In this document: positions 16,371 through 23,850 of the stretch, one piece after another
How the letters are laid out: every line of letters begins with the position of its first letter
Position numbering within the stretch: position 1 is the stretch's first letter
NCBI GenBank assembly: GCA_016935365.1
Contig: JAFGRB010000222.1
Location: 1-46,961, forward strand
DNA length: 46,961 nt
DNA from: Deltaproteobacteria bacterium
GTDB taxonomy: Bacteria > Myxococcota > B64-G9
Direction: 5' to 3'
Position numbers and translations under genes: made by a program
Notes under the pieces: generated by a model
Seen by the model: the letters and a program-made list of their open reading frames with translations, nothing else
Told to the model about the DNA's origin: nothing
Database searches by the model: none

Positions 16371-17197
16371 GTATAGAGCTTGCCCTCCCGGGCGGCCTGG
16401 CAGGCTCGGAACTCGCCCTGGGCCCGGCGCTCGATGGCCTCCAGCGCCCGGTCGTCCCTCGATGGCTCGTGGTGGAAGAGCAAGAGCTTGCGAACCCCGG
16501 CGGCCCGGGCCACCTTGACCCCCTCCTCCCAGGTCGAGTGGCCCCAGGTCTGCTTGCCGTTGCGGTACTCGCGGGGGGTGTATGTCGCGTCGTAGACGAG
16601 GATATCGGCCCCTTGCGCGTGGCGGACCAGACGCTCGTCCAGCTTGGCGCCATGCTCCGTGTCGGAAGCGTAGACGATGGCCTTGCCGGCGTACTCGACC
16701 CGATAGGATTGGGCCCGACCCGGATGGTTGAGCGCCTCGATCCGCACCCGTGCGGGCCCGATGCGCTGGCTGCTGCCAGGGCCCACGTCGCGGAAGGAGA
16801 ACCGGGCGCGCATCTCGTCGAGGGGGACCGGAAAGTAGGGCATGGCCATCTGGCCCGAGAGGATGTCCTTGACGTTGCGGGTCCCCCGGGGCTCACCGTG
16901 GATGACGAACTGGTTTCCGGGAGCATACGCAGGCGCGAAGAAAGGGAAGCCGTGGATGTGGTCCCAGTGGTAGTGGGTGAAGAAGATCGAGGCCTGGATC
17001 GGACCGGGCTCCTTCAACAGCCTCATCCCAAGGGGGCGAATGCCGGATCCGGCGTCGAAGATCAGGATCCGATCCTCGACCCGGATCTCCAGGCAGGGCG
17101 TGTTGCCGCCGTACTTGTTGGTGGTCGATCGAGGGGCGGGCAGACTCCCTCGGGTCCCCCAAAACCTCAATGTGAACGGGTTTGTGCTCTTGGTCAA
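16364..17197 (-). CDS. MBL-fold metallo-hydrolase
   Basis: 277 residues from TTG 17197. The start matches the family's usual N-terminus (FTLRFWGTRGSLPAP), and GAGG (17204-17207) lies 6 nt upstream; an ATG at 17266 would add 23 residues of non-family sequence. The metal-binding motif is THYHWDHIHGF, with later ligands in NHPG, YASDTEHG and LFHHEPSRDD, so the two-metal site looks complete. GGNTPCLEI and FDAGSGIRPLG are typical of the group annotated as MBL-fold hydrolases near cyclic-nucleotide phosphodiesterases and RNase Z. It is cytoplasmic; the substrate is unknown. It is convergent with the small lipoprotein gene. Confidence 0.8.
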   Translation of the reverse strand: MTKSTNPFTLRFWGTRGSLPAPRSTTNKYGGNTPCLEIRVEDRILIFDAGSGIRPLGMRLLKEPGPIQASIFFTHYHWDHIHGFPFFAPAYAPGNQFVIHGEPRGTRNVKDILSGQMAMPYFPVPLDEMRARFSFRDVGPGSSQRIGPARVRIEALNHPGRAQSYRVEYAGKAIVYASDTEHGAKLDERLVRHAQGADILVYDATYTPREYRNGKQTWGHSTWEEGVKVARAAGVRKLLLFHHEPSRDDRALEAIERRAQGEFRACQAAREGKLYTL

Positions 17198-17330
17198 AGG
17201 TCGCCTCGCCCGGAACTGGTCCGTTCCGTGTATCGCAAGCCGCCCGCAAATGCAAGCGCTTTCCATCCGAGCGCCCGCCGCACGCCAGCTGTTCAGCGGC
17301 AGAGCGCGCTCCCGCGCGCTCGCAGCGCTA

Positions 17331-17360
17331 TTGACTTGGAGCGCGCCTGGCTGCTATCTT
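17331..17360 (+). promoter_or_regulatory. Promoter of the coiled-coil/SPFH operon
   Basis: TTGACT (17331-17336), 18-nt spacer, TATCTT (17355-17360), 69 bp before the ATG at 17429. A short inverted repeat GCGCT (17325-17329) / AGCGC (17340-17344) brackets the -35 and could be an operator. Confidence 0.6.
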
Positions 17361-17428
17361 ACGTCCACTCGGCCGCATACCGAGCAACGCGGAGATGCGA
17401 GCCGACGGAACATGCCAAGGAGGCGATC

Positions 17429-17920
17429 ATGGGGTTCTGGGAGAAGATCCTGCCTGGCTACAAAGGCTACAAGGAGCGAGAGGAGAGCCGCAACACGGAC
17501 AAGATCTTGCGCGAGTATCTGACCGCCAAGCTCAAGGAGTCCCGGGCCCGATACGAGGACTTCAAGGGGGCCCTGACCGACCGGGGCAACCTGGACCTGT
17601 TCAAGCCCGCCGAGAAGGTCACCCAGGTCATGGGCCGGGTGATCAACCGTCTGCGCTATGCCAACTACGGCTTCTCCGGTCGCTGGTTCGGCCAGAAGAT
17701 CGGGATCGACGAGCTCGAGAAGGTGCACGAGTTCGACAAGCAGATGGCCACCCGCGTCCAGGAGATGCAGGAGGTCGTCAAGGGCCTGGAGGGGCTCGAC
17801 GAGGACGACGCCATCACCTCGTCGCTCAAGTCCCTGGCCGACAAGCTGCGCGAGATGGATGAAGCGCTCAACGAGCGCGAACAGATTCTCCGGACCTTCG
17901 GCGGCGAGCCCGAAAAGTAG
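17429..17920 (+). CDS. Small coiled-coil protein paired with the SPFH protein
   Basis: 163 residues. ATG start with AAGGAGG (17417-17423) at good spacing. There is no signal peptide or membrane helix. The sequence is charged and helical, with coiled-coil stretches near 17-50 and 95-155 (YKEREESRNTDKILREYL; LKSLADKLREMDEALNEREQ). It lies 37 bp upstream of the SPFH gene under one promoter. In Bacillus subtilis the SPFH protein YdjI is encoded with a PspA-like coiled-coil protein (YdjF), so a membrane-stress scaffold role is plausible here, but this protein is shorter than PspA and I cannot call it a homologue. Confidence 0.75.
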   Translation: MGFWEKILPGYKGYKEREESRNTDKILREYLTAKLKESRARYEDFKGALTDRGNLDLFKPAEKVTQVMGRVINRLRYANYGFSGRWFGQKIGIDELEKVHEFDKQMATRVQEMQEVVKGLEGLDEDDAITSSLKSLADKLREMDEALNEREQILRTFGGEPEK

Positions 17921-17957
17921 TCCGGCCGGATCGCAAAGGTTCACAAGGAGGTACGTG

Positions 17958-19121
17958 ATGGGGCTGGCAATCGAAGTCGTTCAGAGTCTGGATGATACCG
18001 GAGAGCTGATCTGCAGCCGTTTTCCCGCCTCGGGCGATGCGGACCTCAAGATGGGCGCCCAGGTGATCGTTCGCGAGAGCCAGAGCGCCGTCTTCTTCCG
18101 GGGAGGCAAGGCCCTGGATACGTTCGGGCCCGGCCGGCACACCTTGACCACGGCCAACATCCCGCTTCTGCAGCAGGTCATGAGCATCCCGTTCGGAGGC
18201 GACACGCCCTTCAAGGCCGAGGTCTACTACGTCAACCACAAGGTCTTCCCCAACATCAAGTGGGGCACGCGCGAGCCCATTCCGTTCCGTGACACGGAGC
18301 TCCACCTCGTGCGCCTGCGGGCCTTCGGCATCATGTCGTACAAGGTCGAGGACGCCCAGGTCTTCGTCAACACGATCGTCGGCACGAAGGGCTCCTTCCA
18401 GGCCGACGAGATCAACGACTTCCTCAAGGGCATAATCATCGGCCGCCTGACGGACTTCCTGGGCGAGAACCTCAAGAGCGTCTTCGATCTGGCGCGCTAC
18501 TACGACGAGATCGGCTCGGGCACCAAGTCGCGGCTCAAGGACGACTTCGGCAAGTACGGCATGTCGCTCGAGGACTTCATCATCAACGCCATCACTCCTC
18601 CCGAGGAGGTCCAGAAGCGCATCGACGAGCGCAGCGGCATGGCCGCCCTGGGCATGAACGACTACATGCGCTACTCGGCCGCCCAGGCCATGCAGAACGC
18701 GTCCAAGGCCGAGGGCGGCGGCGGCATGGCCGGGACGGGCATGGGGGCCGGCATGGGTCTCGGCATGGGCATGATGATGCCCGGCATGTTCGCCCAGGCC
18801 ATGGGACCGGGCATGATGATGCCCGGGCAGCAGGCCCCGGCCGCAGCGGCCCCGGCCGCAGCGGCCCCGGCGCCGATGGTCAAGTGCCCGGCCTGCGGCA
18901 CGGATAACGCCCAGGGAGCCAAGTTCTGCGCCAACTGCGGCCAGAAGATCCCGACCCCGGGCGCCTGCCCCAAGTGCGGTGCGGCCAATGCGCCGGGCGC
19001 CAGGTTCTGCTCCGAGTGCGGTGGCCCCATGGCGGCGCCCAAGGCCAAGTGCCCCAAATGCGGCGCCGAGATGGAAGCGGGCACCAAGTTCTGCTCCGAG
19101 TGCGGCAACAAGGTCGAGTAG
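17958..19121 (+). CDS. SPFH-domain protein with three C-terminal zinc ribbons (YdjI-like)
   Basis: 387 residues. ATG with AAGGAGGT (17945-17952). Residues ~20-230 form an SPFH/virion-core-like domain: MGAQVIVRESQSAVFFRGGKAL and FGPGRHTL are hallmarks of the YdjI group. A Gly/Met-rich linker (about 255-300; repeated GMG, MMMPG) is followed by an Ala/Pro stretch. Three consecutive zinc ribbons fill about 308-387: CPAC/CANC, CPKC/CSEC and CPKC/CSEC. There is no membrane helix; membrane association, if any, would be through a partner such as the upstream coiled-coil protein. The family is linked to membrane stress and polar localisation. Confidence 0.88.
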   Translation: MGLAIEVVQSLDDTGELICSRFPASGDADLKMGAQVIVRESQSAVFFRGGKALDTFGPGRHTLTTANIPLLQQVMSIPFGGDTPFKAEVYYVNHKVFPNIKWGTREPIPFRDTELHLVRLRAFGIMSYKVEDAQVFVNTIVGTKGSFQADEINDFLKGIIIGRLTDFLGENLKSVFDLARYYDEIGSGTKSRLKDDFGKYGMSLEDFIINAITPPEEVQKRIDERSGMAALGMNDYMRYSAAQAMQNASKAEGGGGMAGTGMGAGMGLGMGMMMPGMFAQAMGPGMMMPGQQAPAAAAPAAAAPAPMVKCPACGTDNAQGAKFCANCGQKIPTPGACPKCGAANAPGARFCSECGGPMAAPKAKCPKCGAEMEAGTKFCSECGNKVE

Positions 19122-19158
19122 CTCCTGCTCTCACCTCTCAGCGGATCCACTCCAGCCC

Positions 19159-20133
19159 ATGTCAAGCACACCCCCGGAACTCCACGACCTCATCATCCTG
19201 GGCGGCGGCGCCGCGGGAACCGCCGCCGGGGTGTATGCGGGTCGCGGCCGCCTCGACACCCTGGTCCTCGACGCCATGGGGGGCGGCGGCCAGATGAACA
19301 TCATCGACACGATCGAGAACTACCCCGGGCTGACCGCGGCCATGCCGGGCCCGGAGCTGGCCCGGCAGATGCGTGAGCAGATGGAGCGCTTCGGCGCCAG
19401 CCTGACCTTCGATCAGGCCGAGTCCGTCGAGGCTGATGACGACACCGTCTCCGTGACCGGCGCCTATGGCCGCTATCGGGGCCGAGCCTTGATCGTGGCC
19501 ACCGGGGCCCGGCATCGAGAGCTGTGCGTGCCGGGAGAGGAGCGGCTCCAGGGGCGCGGCGTGAGCTACTGCGCCACCTGCGACGGCGCCTTCTTCGCCG
19601 GCCAGCGCGTGGCCCTGATCGGCGGCGGAGACAGCGCGGTCAAGGAAGCGCTGTTCCTCTCCCGCATCGTCGACCATGTCACGGTGATCCACCGCCGGGA
19701 CCGGCTGCGGGCCGAGCAGGTCATGCAAGAGCGAGCCTTCGAGGCCGACAACATCGACTTCGCCTGGAGCTCCGTCGTGACCGAGATCCTGGGAGAGGAA
19801 AAGGTCGCCGGCGTCCGGCTCCGGCAAGTCGACACAGGCGAGCAGCGCACGCTCGACGTCGGCGGCGTGTTCGTCTTCGTCGGCGTGCTGCCGAACACCG
19901 AGTTCCTCGGCGGTCTTATCGATCTCGACGAAGGCGGCTTCATCGTGACCGACATCGACATGCGCACCTCTCATCCGCGCATCTTCGCGGCGGGCGACGT
20001 GCGCGCTCGATCGGTCCGGCAGATCGCCACCGCCGTGGGCGATGGCACGACCGCCGTGCTCAACATCCAGCAGATGCTCGATACGGAGACTCCCCCCAGG
20101 GATCTGGCGCGCGTTTGCGAAGTGGAGCCCTGA
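19159..20133 (+). CDS. trxB: Thioredoxin reductase (NADPH, FAD)
   Basis: 324 residues, the usual length for low-molecular-weight TrxB. FAD-binding GGGAAG is at 15-20, the redox-active pair is C138-A-T-C141 in SYCATCDGAFF, NADPH-binding GGGDSA is at 155-160, and the second FAD contact FAAGDVR is near the C-terminus. It reduces thioredoxin with NADPH in the cytoplasm. It begins 37 bp after the SPFH gene with no terminator between, so it is probably in the same transcript. The ribosome-binding site is weak. The first residue of the FAD motif differs slightly from GxGxxG, as in some ferredoxin/flavin-type relatives, but CxxC supports TrxB. Confidence 0.88.
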   Translation: MSSTPPELHDLIILGGGAAGTAAGVYAGRGRLDTLVLDAMGGGGQMNIIDTIENYPGLTAAMPGPELARQMREQMERFGASLTFDQAESVEADDDTVSVTGAYGRYRGRALIVATGARHRELCVPGEERLQGRGVSYCATCDGAFFAGQRVALIGGGDSAVKEALFLSRIVDHVTVIHRRDRLRAEQVMQERAFEADNIDFAWSSVVTEILGEEKVAGVRLRQVDTGEQRTLDVGGVFVFVGVLPNTEFLGGLIDLDEGGFIVTDIDMRTSHPRIFAAGDVRARSVRQIATAVGDGTTAVLNIQQMLDTETPPRDLARVCEVEP

Positions 20134-20157
20134 GGTCTCGGCCGAGGAGGTCCGTGC

Positions 20158-22113
20158 ATGCGAAGGCGCTGGCCCTGGATACCCGCGATCTGCTTGCTGC
20201 TCTCCTCGCCGGCCCGCGCGCAGGAGAAGTTCTCGCTGTCGATGTTCCACTTCAACATCCAGTACGTCGCCGGCGGGCTGCAGGGATTTCCCTCGGGCAA
20301 CGACAACAACCCGGCTTTCGATCTCGACGACGAGGCCGTCCAGGACCGCATCGTCACAGAGAGCATCGAGCCGGTCCTCGATCTCCTGCTGGCCCACCCG
20401 GGCTGGAAGCTGACCCTGGAGATGCAGGCCTACGCGCTGGAGGTCATGCAGGCGAGGCACACGGCCGTGCTCGACAAGCTCGTCCGGCTCGCCGGCGCTG
20501 GCCAGGTCGAGCTGGTGAGCTTTCACTGGTCGGATCAGCTCTTTCTGGCCTACCCCCGCCTGGACCTGGAGCGCTCTTTCGAGCAAATGGATGCGGTCTG
20601 GCAGCAGGTCGGCTTGCTCCCCTCGCCGGTCGTGTTCTGTCAGGAGGGCCAGTTCGGCACCGGCATGGCGGGCTTCGCCCGCACGCACAGCCGCTCGATC
20701 CTGGTCTTGCCCAAGAACCTCTTCCGCTACCAGCACGCCGATCACTACGAAGTCGCAGCCGGGCTCTACGAGCTGGATGGAGTGGACATCGTGCTCGGAG
20801 GACGCAGCTTTGCGAGCCCCGAGGTGGAGCTGAGCTGGAGCTTCTTCGACGATGGCGAGCTGCTGGCCACCGACGGCCGGGATCCCTACCTGGGCACCGA
20901 GTTCATCCACGTGCCGGCGGCCGTCGCAGCATACGAGCAGGCACTCGAGCAGGCCGAGAGCGAGGGGTTCCGGATCGCCACCATCGGCGAGTACGTGGCC
21001 TGGGCCAAGCAGAACCTGCCCCAACCCGAGCTGCCGCCGGTGCTCGACGGCACCTGGCAGCCGCCTTCGACCGACAGCATGCACCGCTGGATGGGCGCGA
21101 GCGGCTTGCTCGACTTCGTCTACCACGGCGAGCAAGACAACGCCGTGCTGACCGGCAATGTGCGCGCTCGACACTGGATCGAGGTGGCCGAGGTCCTGCT
21201 CGACCACGCGATCGAGCAGGGCTGGGTCGAGACCGGCAGCTACGAGTCCGATCTGGAGCAGTGCTGGCGGGACGTGCTGCTGGCCCAGGTCTCGGACGCC
21301 TCCGGGATCAACCCCTTCGTCGGCGAGGTGCAATACGGGCTGACGCACGCCCAGCAGGCCGAGCAGCGCGCCGGGGCCATCGTGGGCGAGCTGGCGGCCA
21401 AGGCGAGCGCACCCTTCCTGCGCATCGACACCGCCTCGGGCAACGTCGCGGACAGCGACGACCTGCCCGGAGAGATCAGCACGCCGATCGATCCCGTCTT
21501 CAGCGCCGAGGACGGCTTCGCGGTCGACGCGCCGGGCCGCGAGACGAGCGTGAGCTGGAAGCAGGCCGGGCAGGACGGCTCGCTCGTCGTCGTCGACATC
21601 CAGGCCTCGACCGCCAGCGGCGAGCAGCGCACGCTCTCGGTCGACTTCCCACTGCAACTCGAAGGGTTCTACCTGACGCCCGGCCTCGAGCAGGACCGCG
21701 CGGTCTGGTGGCCGTTTTCGGACTTCGACTTCCAGGAGGGCCGCATCACGCTGCCGCTGGCCAATGGCCTGCTCGGGATCGACGACGGGCTATGGCTCAT
21801 CAAGCACACCGCCTCGGTGCACATCGGGGCCACGTTCGAGATCGGCAGCGGCAGGGTCCGCTTCGTCGACCAGACCGTGCCCGCCGACAGCGAGATTTTG
21901 TGGCGCTTCTACTTGCTGCGGGCAGACGAGCAGGCTGCGCTGGAGCACGCCATTCGCCTCAACCTCCACCCGCTGGCGTGGGTGGAAACCGGAGCTGGCA
22001 GCGGGCGGGGCTGCGGCTGCGGCACCGGGCCCTCGGCCGGCGGCCTCGGGCTGCTGCTCGGGCTGCTGATGGCATTCTTCCGCTCGAGGCAGAAGGCCCG
22101 ATTCAGCTCTTGA
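20158..22113 (+). CDS. Secreted glycoside hydrolase-like protein (GH57/GH38-like) with MYXO-CTERM-like tail
   Basis: 651 residues. GAGGAGG lies 7 nt before the ATG. A signal peptide ends near ARAQ. The N-terminal half begins [14 protein letters not shown] and includes [25 protein letters not shown], resembling the (beta/alpha)7 barrel of GH57/GH38-type enzymes or polysaccharide deacetylases. The C-terminal half is beta-rich. The last 36 residues have GCGC (Cys619, Cys621), a hydrophobic helix and a basic end (RSRQKAR), the layout of MYXO-CTERM sorting tails that anchor proteins at the myxobacterial cell surface. The substrate is unknown; a cell-surface glycan is likely. It starts 24 bp after trxB and its stop overlaps that of dnaJ by 11 bp. 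Confidence 0.72.
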   Translation: MRRRWPWIPAICLLLSSPARAQEKFSLSMFHFNIQYVAGGLQGFPSGNDNNPAFDLDDEAVQDRIVTESIEPVLDLLLAHPGWKLTLEMQAYALEVMQARHTAVLDKLVRLAGAGQVELVSFHWSDQLFLAYPRLDLERSFEQMDAVWQQVGLLPSPVVFCQEGQFGTGMAGFARTHSRSILVLPKNLFRYQHADHYEVAAGLYELDGVDIVLGGRSFASPEVELSWSFFDDGELLATDGRDPYLGTEFIHVPAAVAAYEQALEQAESEGFRIATIGEYVAWAKQNLPQPELPPVLDGTWQPPSTDSMHRWMGASGLLDFVYHGEQDNAVLTGNVRARHWIEVAEVLLDHAIEQGWVETGSYESDLEQCWRDVLLAQVSDASGINPFVGEVQYGLTHAQQAEQRAGAIVGELAAKASAPFLRIDTASGNVADSDDLPGEISTPIDPVFSAEDGFAVDAPGRETSVSWKQAGQDGSLVVVDIQASTASGEQRTLSVDFPLQLEGFYLTPGLEQDRAVWWPFSDFDFQEGRITLPLANGLLGIDDGLWLIKHTASVHIGATFEIGSGRVRFVDQTVPADSEILWRFYLLRADEQAALEHAIRLNLHPLAWVETGAGSGRGCGCGTGPSAGGLGLLLGLLMAFFRSRQKARFSS

Positions 22114-23215
22114 GACGCTGAAAGAAGCCCTTGCGCTTCTCGGCGACCTCGATTTTCCGCGACGCGGCGTAATCGCGGAGCAACTGCTCCTGCTCCGCGG
22201 TCAGCTTGGTGGGAATAAGGACCTTGACGTGGGCGATGAGGTCGCCCCGACCATAGCCGCGCAGGCGGGGGACGCCCGCGCCGCGAACGACGATCACGTC
22301 GCCCGGCTGGCTTCCCCGCCGCAGATCGGCTTTCTTGTTGCTGCCATCGACGAGCGTCAGATCCAGCGAGGTGCCCAGGGCCGCCTGGACGAAGTCCACC
22401 TCGACTTCCACGTGCAGGTCCAAGCCCTGGCGCACGAACCGCTCGTCGGGGGCGACGTGCAAGAAGACGTACAGGTCCCCAGGCGGCCCTCCTCGCGGGC
22501 CCGGCTCGCCCTCGCTTGAAAGCCGCAGGCGGTTGCCGTCATCGACGCCGGCCGGGATGGATAGCGTCACAGTGCGGACCCTGTCCACCCGGCCCTCTCC
22601 GTTGCACGCGGGGCAGGGTTGCTCGACGATCGAGCCCTGGCCGTGGCAGGCCGGGCAGGTCGTGCTCAGGGTGAAGAAGCCCTGGTTCTGGATCAGCTGG
22701 CCGGTGCCCTGGCAGCGCGGGCAGGTGCGCCTGTCCGTGCCCGGCTTGGCCCCGGAGCCCTGGCATGTCTCGCAGGCGACCGGGTGGGCCAGCTCCAGCT
22801 CTCGCTCGGTGCCCTGGACCGCCTCGGCCAGGGTGATCTCCAGGTCGTAGCGCAGATCGGCGCCCCGCTGCGGGCCGCGCGAGCGCCTGCGACCACCCAT
22901 GCCGAAGCCGAAGAAATCGTCGAACAGGCTCCCGAAGCTCGACAGGATGTCCTCCACGGAGCTGAAGTGGGGCGAGTAGCCCGCGCCCCGCAGGCCGTCC
23001 TTGCCGAAGCGGTCGTAGACGCTGCGCTTGTCGGGATCCGACAGCACGCTGTAGGCCTCGGAGATCTCCTTGAACTTCTCCTCGGCCTCCTTGCTGCCCT
23101 GGTTGCGGTCGGGATGGTACTCGATCGCCTTGCGTCGGTAAGCCTTCTTGACCTCGGCCCCGGATGCGTTCTTGGCGACACCGAGTATCGCGTAGTAGTC
23201 CTCTTCGGATGCCAA
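22103..23215 (-). CDS. dnaJ: Chaperone DnaJ (Hsp40)
   Basis: 370 residues. The J domain has HPD at 34-36, followed by a G/F-rich region ([15 protein letters not shown]). Four zinc-binding CxxCxGxG repeats follow ([32 protein letters not shown]), then the C-terminal substrate-binding domains: a complete type I DnaJ that stimulates DnaK. The start is TTG with GGAG 8 nt upstream. The gap from grpE is 4 bp, so they form a grpE-dnaJ operon; dnaK is not in the window. The C-terminus differs from E. coli DnaJ ([11 protein letters not shown]), as in other delta-proteobacteria. Confidence 0.93.
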   Translation of the reverse strand: MASEEDYYAILGVAKNASGAEVKKAYRRKAIEYHPDRNQGSKEAEEKFKEISEAYSVLSDPDKRSVYDRFGKDGLRGAGYSPHFSSVEDILSSFGSLFDDFFGFGMGGRRRSRGPQRGADLRYDLEITLAEAVQGTERELELAHPVACETCQGSGAKPGTDRRTCPRCQGTGQLIQNQGFFTLSTTCPACHGQGSIVEQPCPACNGEGRVDRVRTVTLSIPAGVDDGNRLRLSSEGEPGPRGGPPGDLYVFLHVAPDERFVRQGLDLHVEVEVDFVQAALGTSLDLTLVDGSNKKADLRRGSQPGDVIVVRGAGVPRLRGYGRGDLIAHVKVLIPTKLTAEQEQLLRDYAASRKIEVAEKRKGFFQRLKS

Positions 23216-23219
23216 GCTC

Positions 23220-23783
23220 TCAGCTCCGTTCCGCCACGCCCACCTGGACCCCCGCCGGTCGAATGATGCGATCGCCGAGCGTGTAGCCTTTGCGGATCAC
23301 CGCCACCACCTCGCCATCCCGGAACGGATCGACCTCGGCGGTCGCCATGGCCTCCATGCGTCTGGGATCGAAGACCTGGCCTTCGGCCTCGATCTCCACG
23401 ACGCCCAGGCCGCCGAGCTTTTCCCGCATCTGGGCCAGCACCAGCTGTGCCCCCTCCACGAGCCCGGCTGCGTCGACAGGCTCACGCTGTCCGAGGCGCT
23501 CCAGGTTGTCCAGCACCTCGAGCAGCGGCTCGACCAGACGGGCCTTCTCGATGTCCAGACGCTGCTCGAGATCCCGCTCCAGGCGCTCGCGCACCTGCTG
23601 CAAGTCCGCGACCGAGGACTTGTGCGCCGCGATGGTGTCCAGCAGCTGGCGGTCTTTCTCCTCCAGGCGCTGCTCCAGCTCGGCGATGTAGCTCGGGGGG
23701 CGCGGGGCGGCCTGGCCGGGCTCGTCTCCGTCCTCGCGGAGCCAGAAGCGATCGTCTTGCACCGTGAAACCTTTGGATTTCAT
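23220..23783 (-). CDS. grpE: Nucleotide exchange factor GrpE
   Basis: 187 residues. A long N-terminal coiled coil (about 30-80, [20 protein letters not shown]) is followed by the GrpE core ([16 protein letters not shown], then [21 protein letters not shown]) and the beta-domain [16 protein letters not shown]. It promotes ADP release from DnaK. It is the first gene of the grpE-dnaJ operon. The promoter lies over the 3' end of the upstream fusion gene. Confidence 0.92.
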   Translation of the reverse strand: MKSKGFTVQDDRFWLREDGDEPGQAAPRPPSYIAELEQRLEEKDRQLLDTIAAHKSSVADLQQVRERLERDLEQRLDIEKARLVEPLLEVLDNLERLGQREPVDAAGLVEGAQLVLAQMREKLGGLGVVEIEAEGQVFDPRRMEAMATAEVDPFRDGEVVAVIRKGYTLGDRIIRPAGVQVGVAERS

Positions 23784-23822
23784 TTCCCTTTCTCGTCAAC
23801 GAGGGCCGGAGTGCCGCACAAG

Positions 23823-23850
23823 ATCATAATCACAGCCCGCCGGACGTCAA
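23823..23850 (-). promoter_or_regulatory. Promoter of grpE-dnaJ
   Basis: Minus strand: TTGACG (23845-23850), 16-nt spacer ending in TGAT, TATGAT (23823-23828), 40 bp before the grpE ATG. No CIRCE inverted repeat and no clear sigma-32 consensus are visible. Confidence 0.6.

Noticed and set aside
19162-21657. A long minus-strand frame opposite trxB and the hydrolase
   Set aside because: TrxB motifs on the + strand are complete, and this frame has no recognisable domain.
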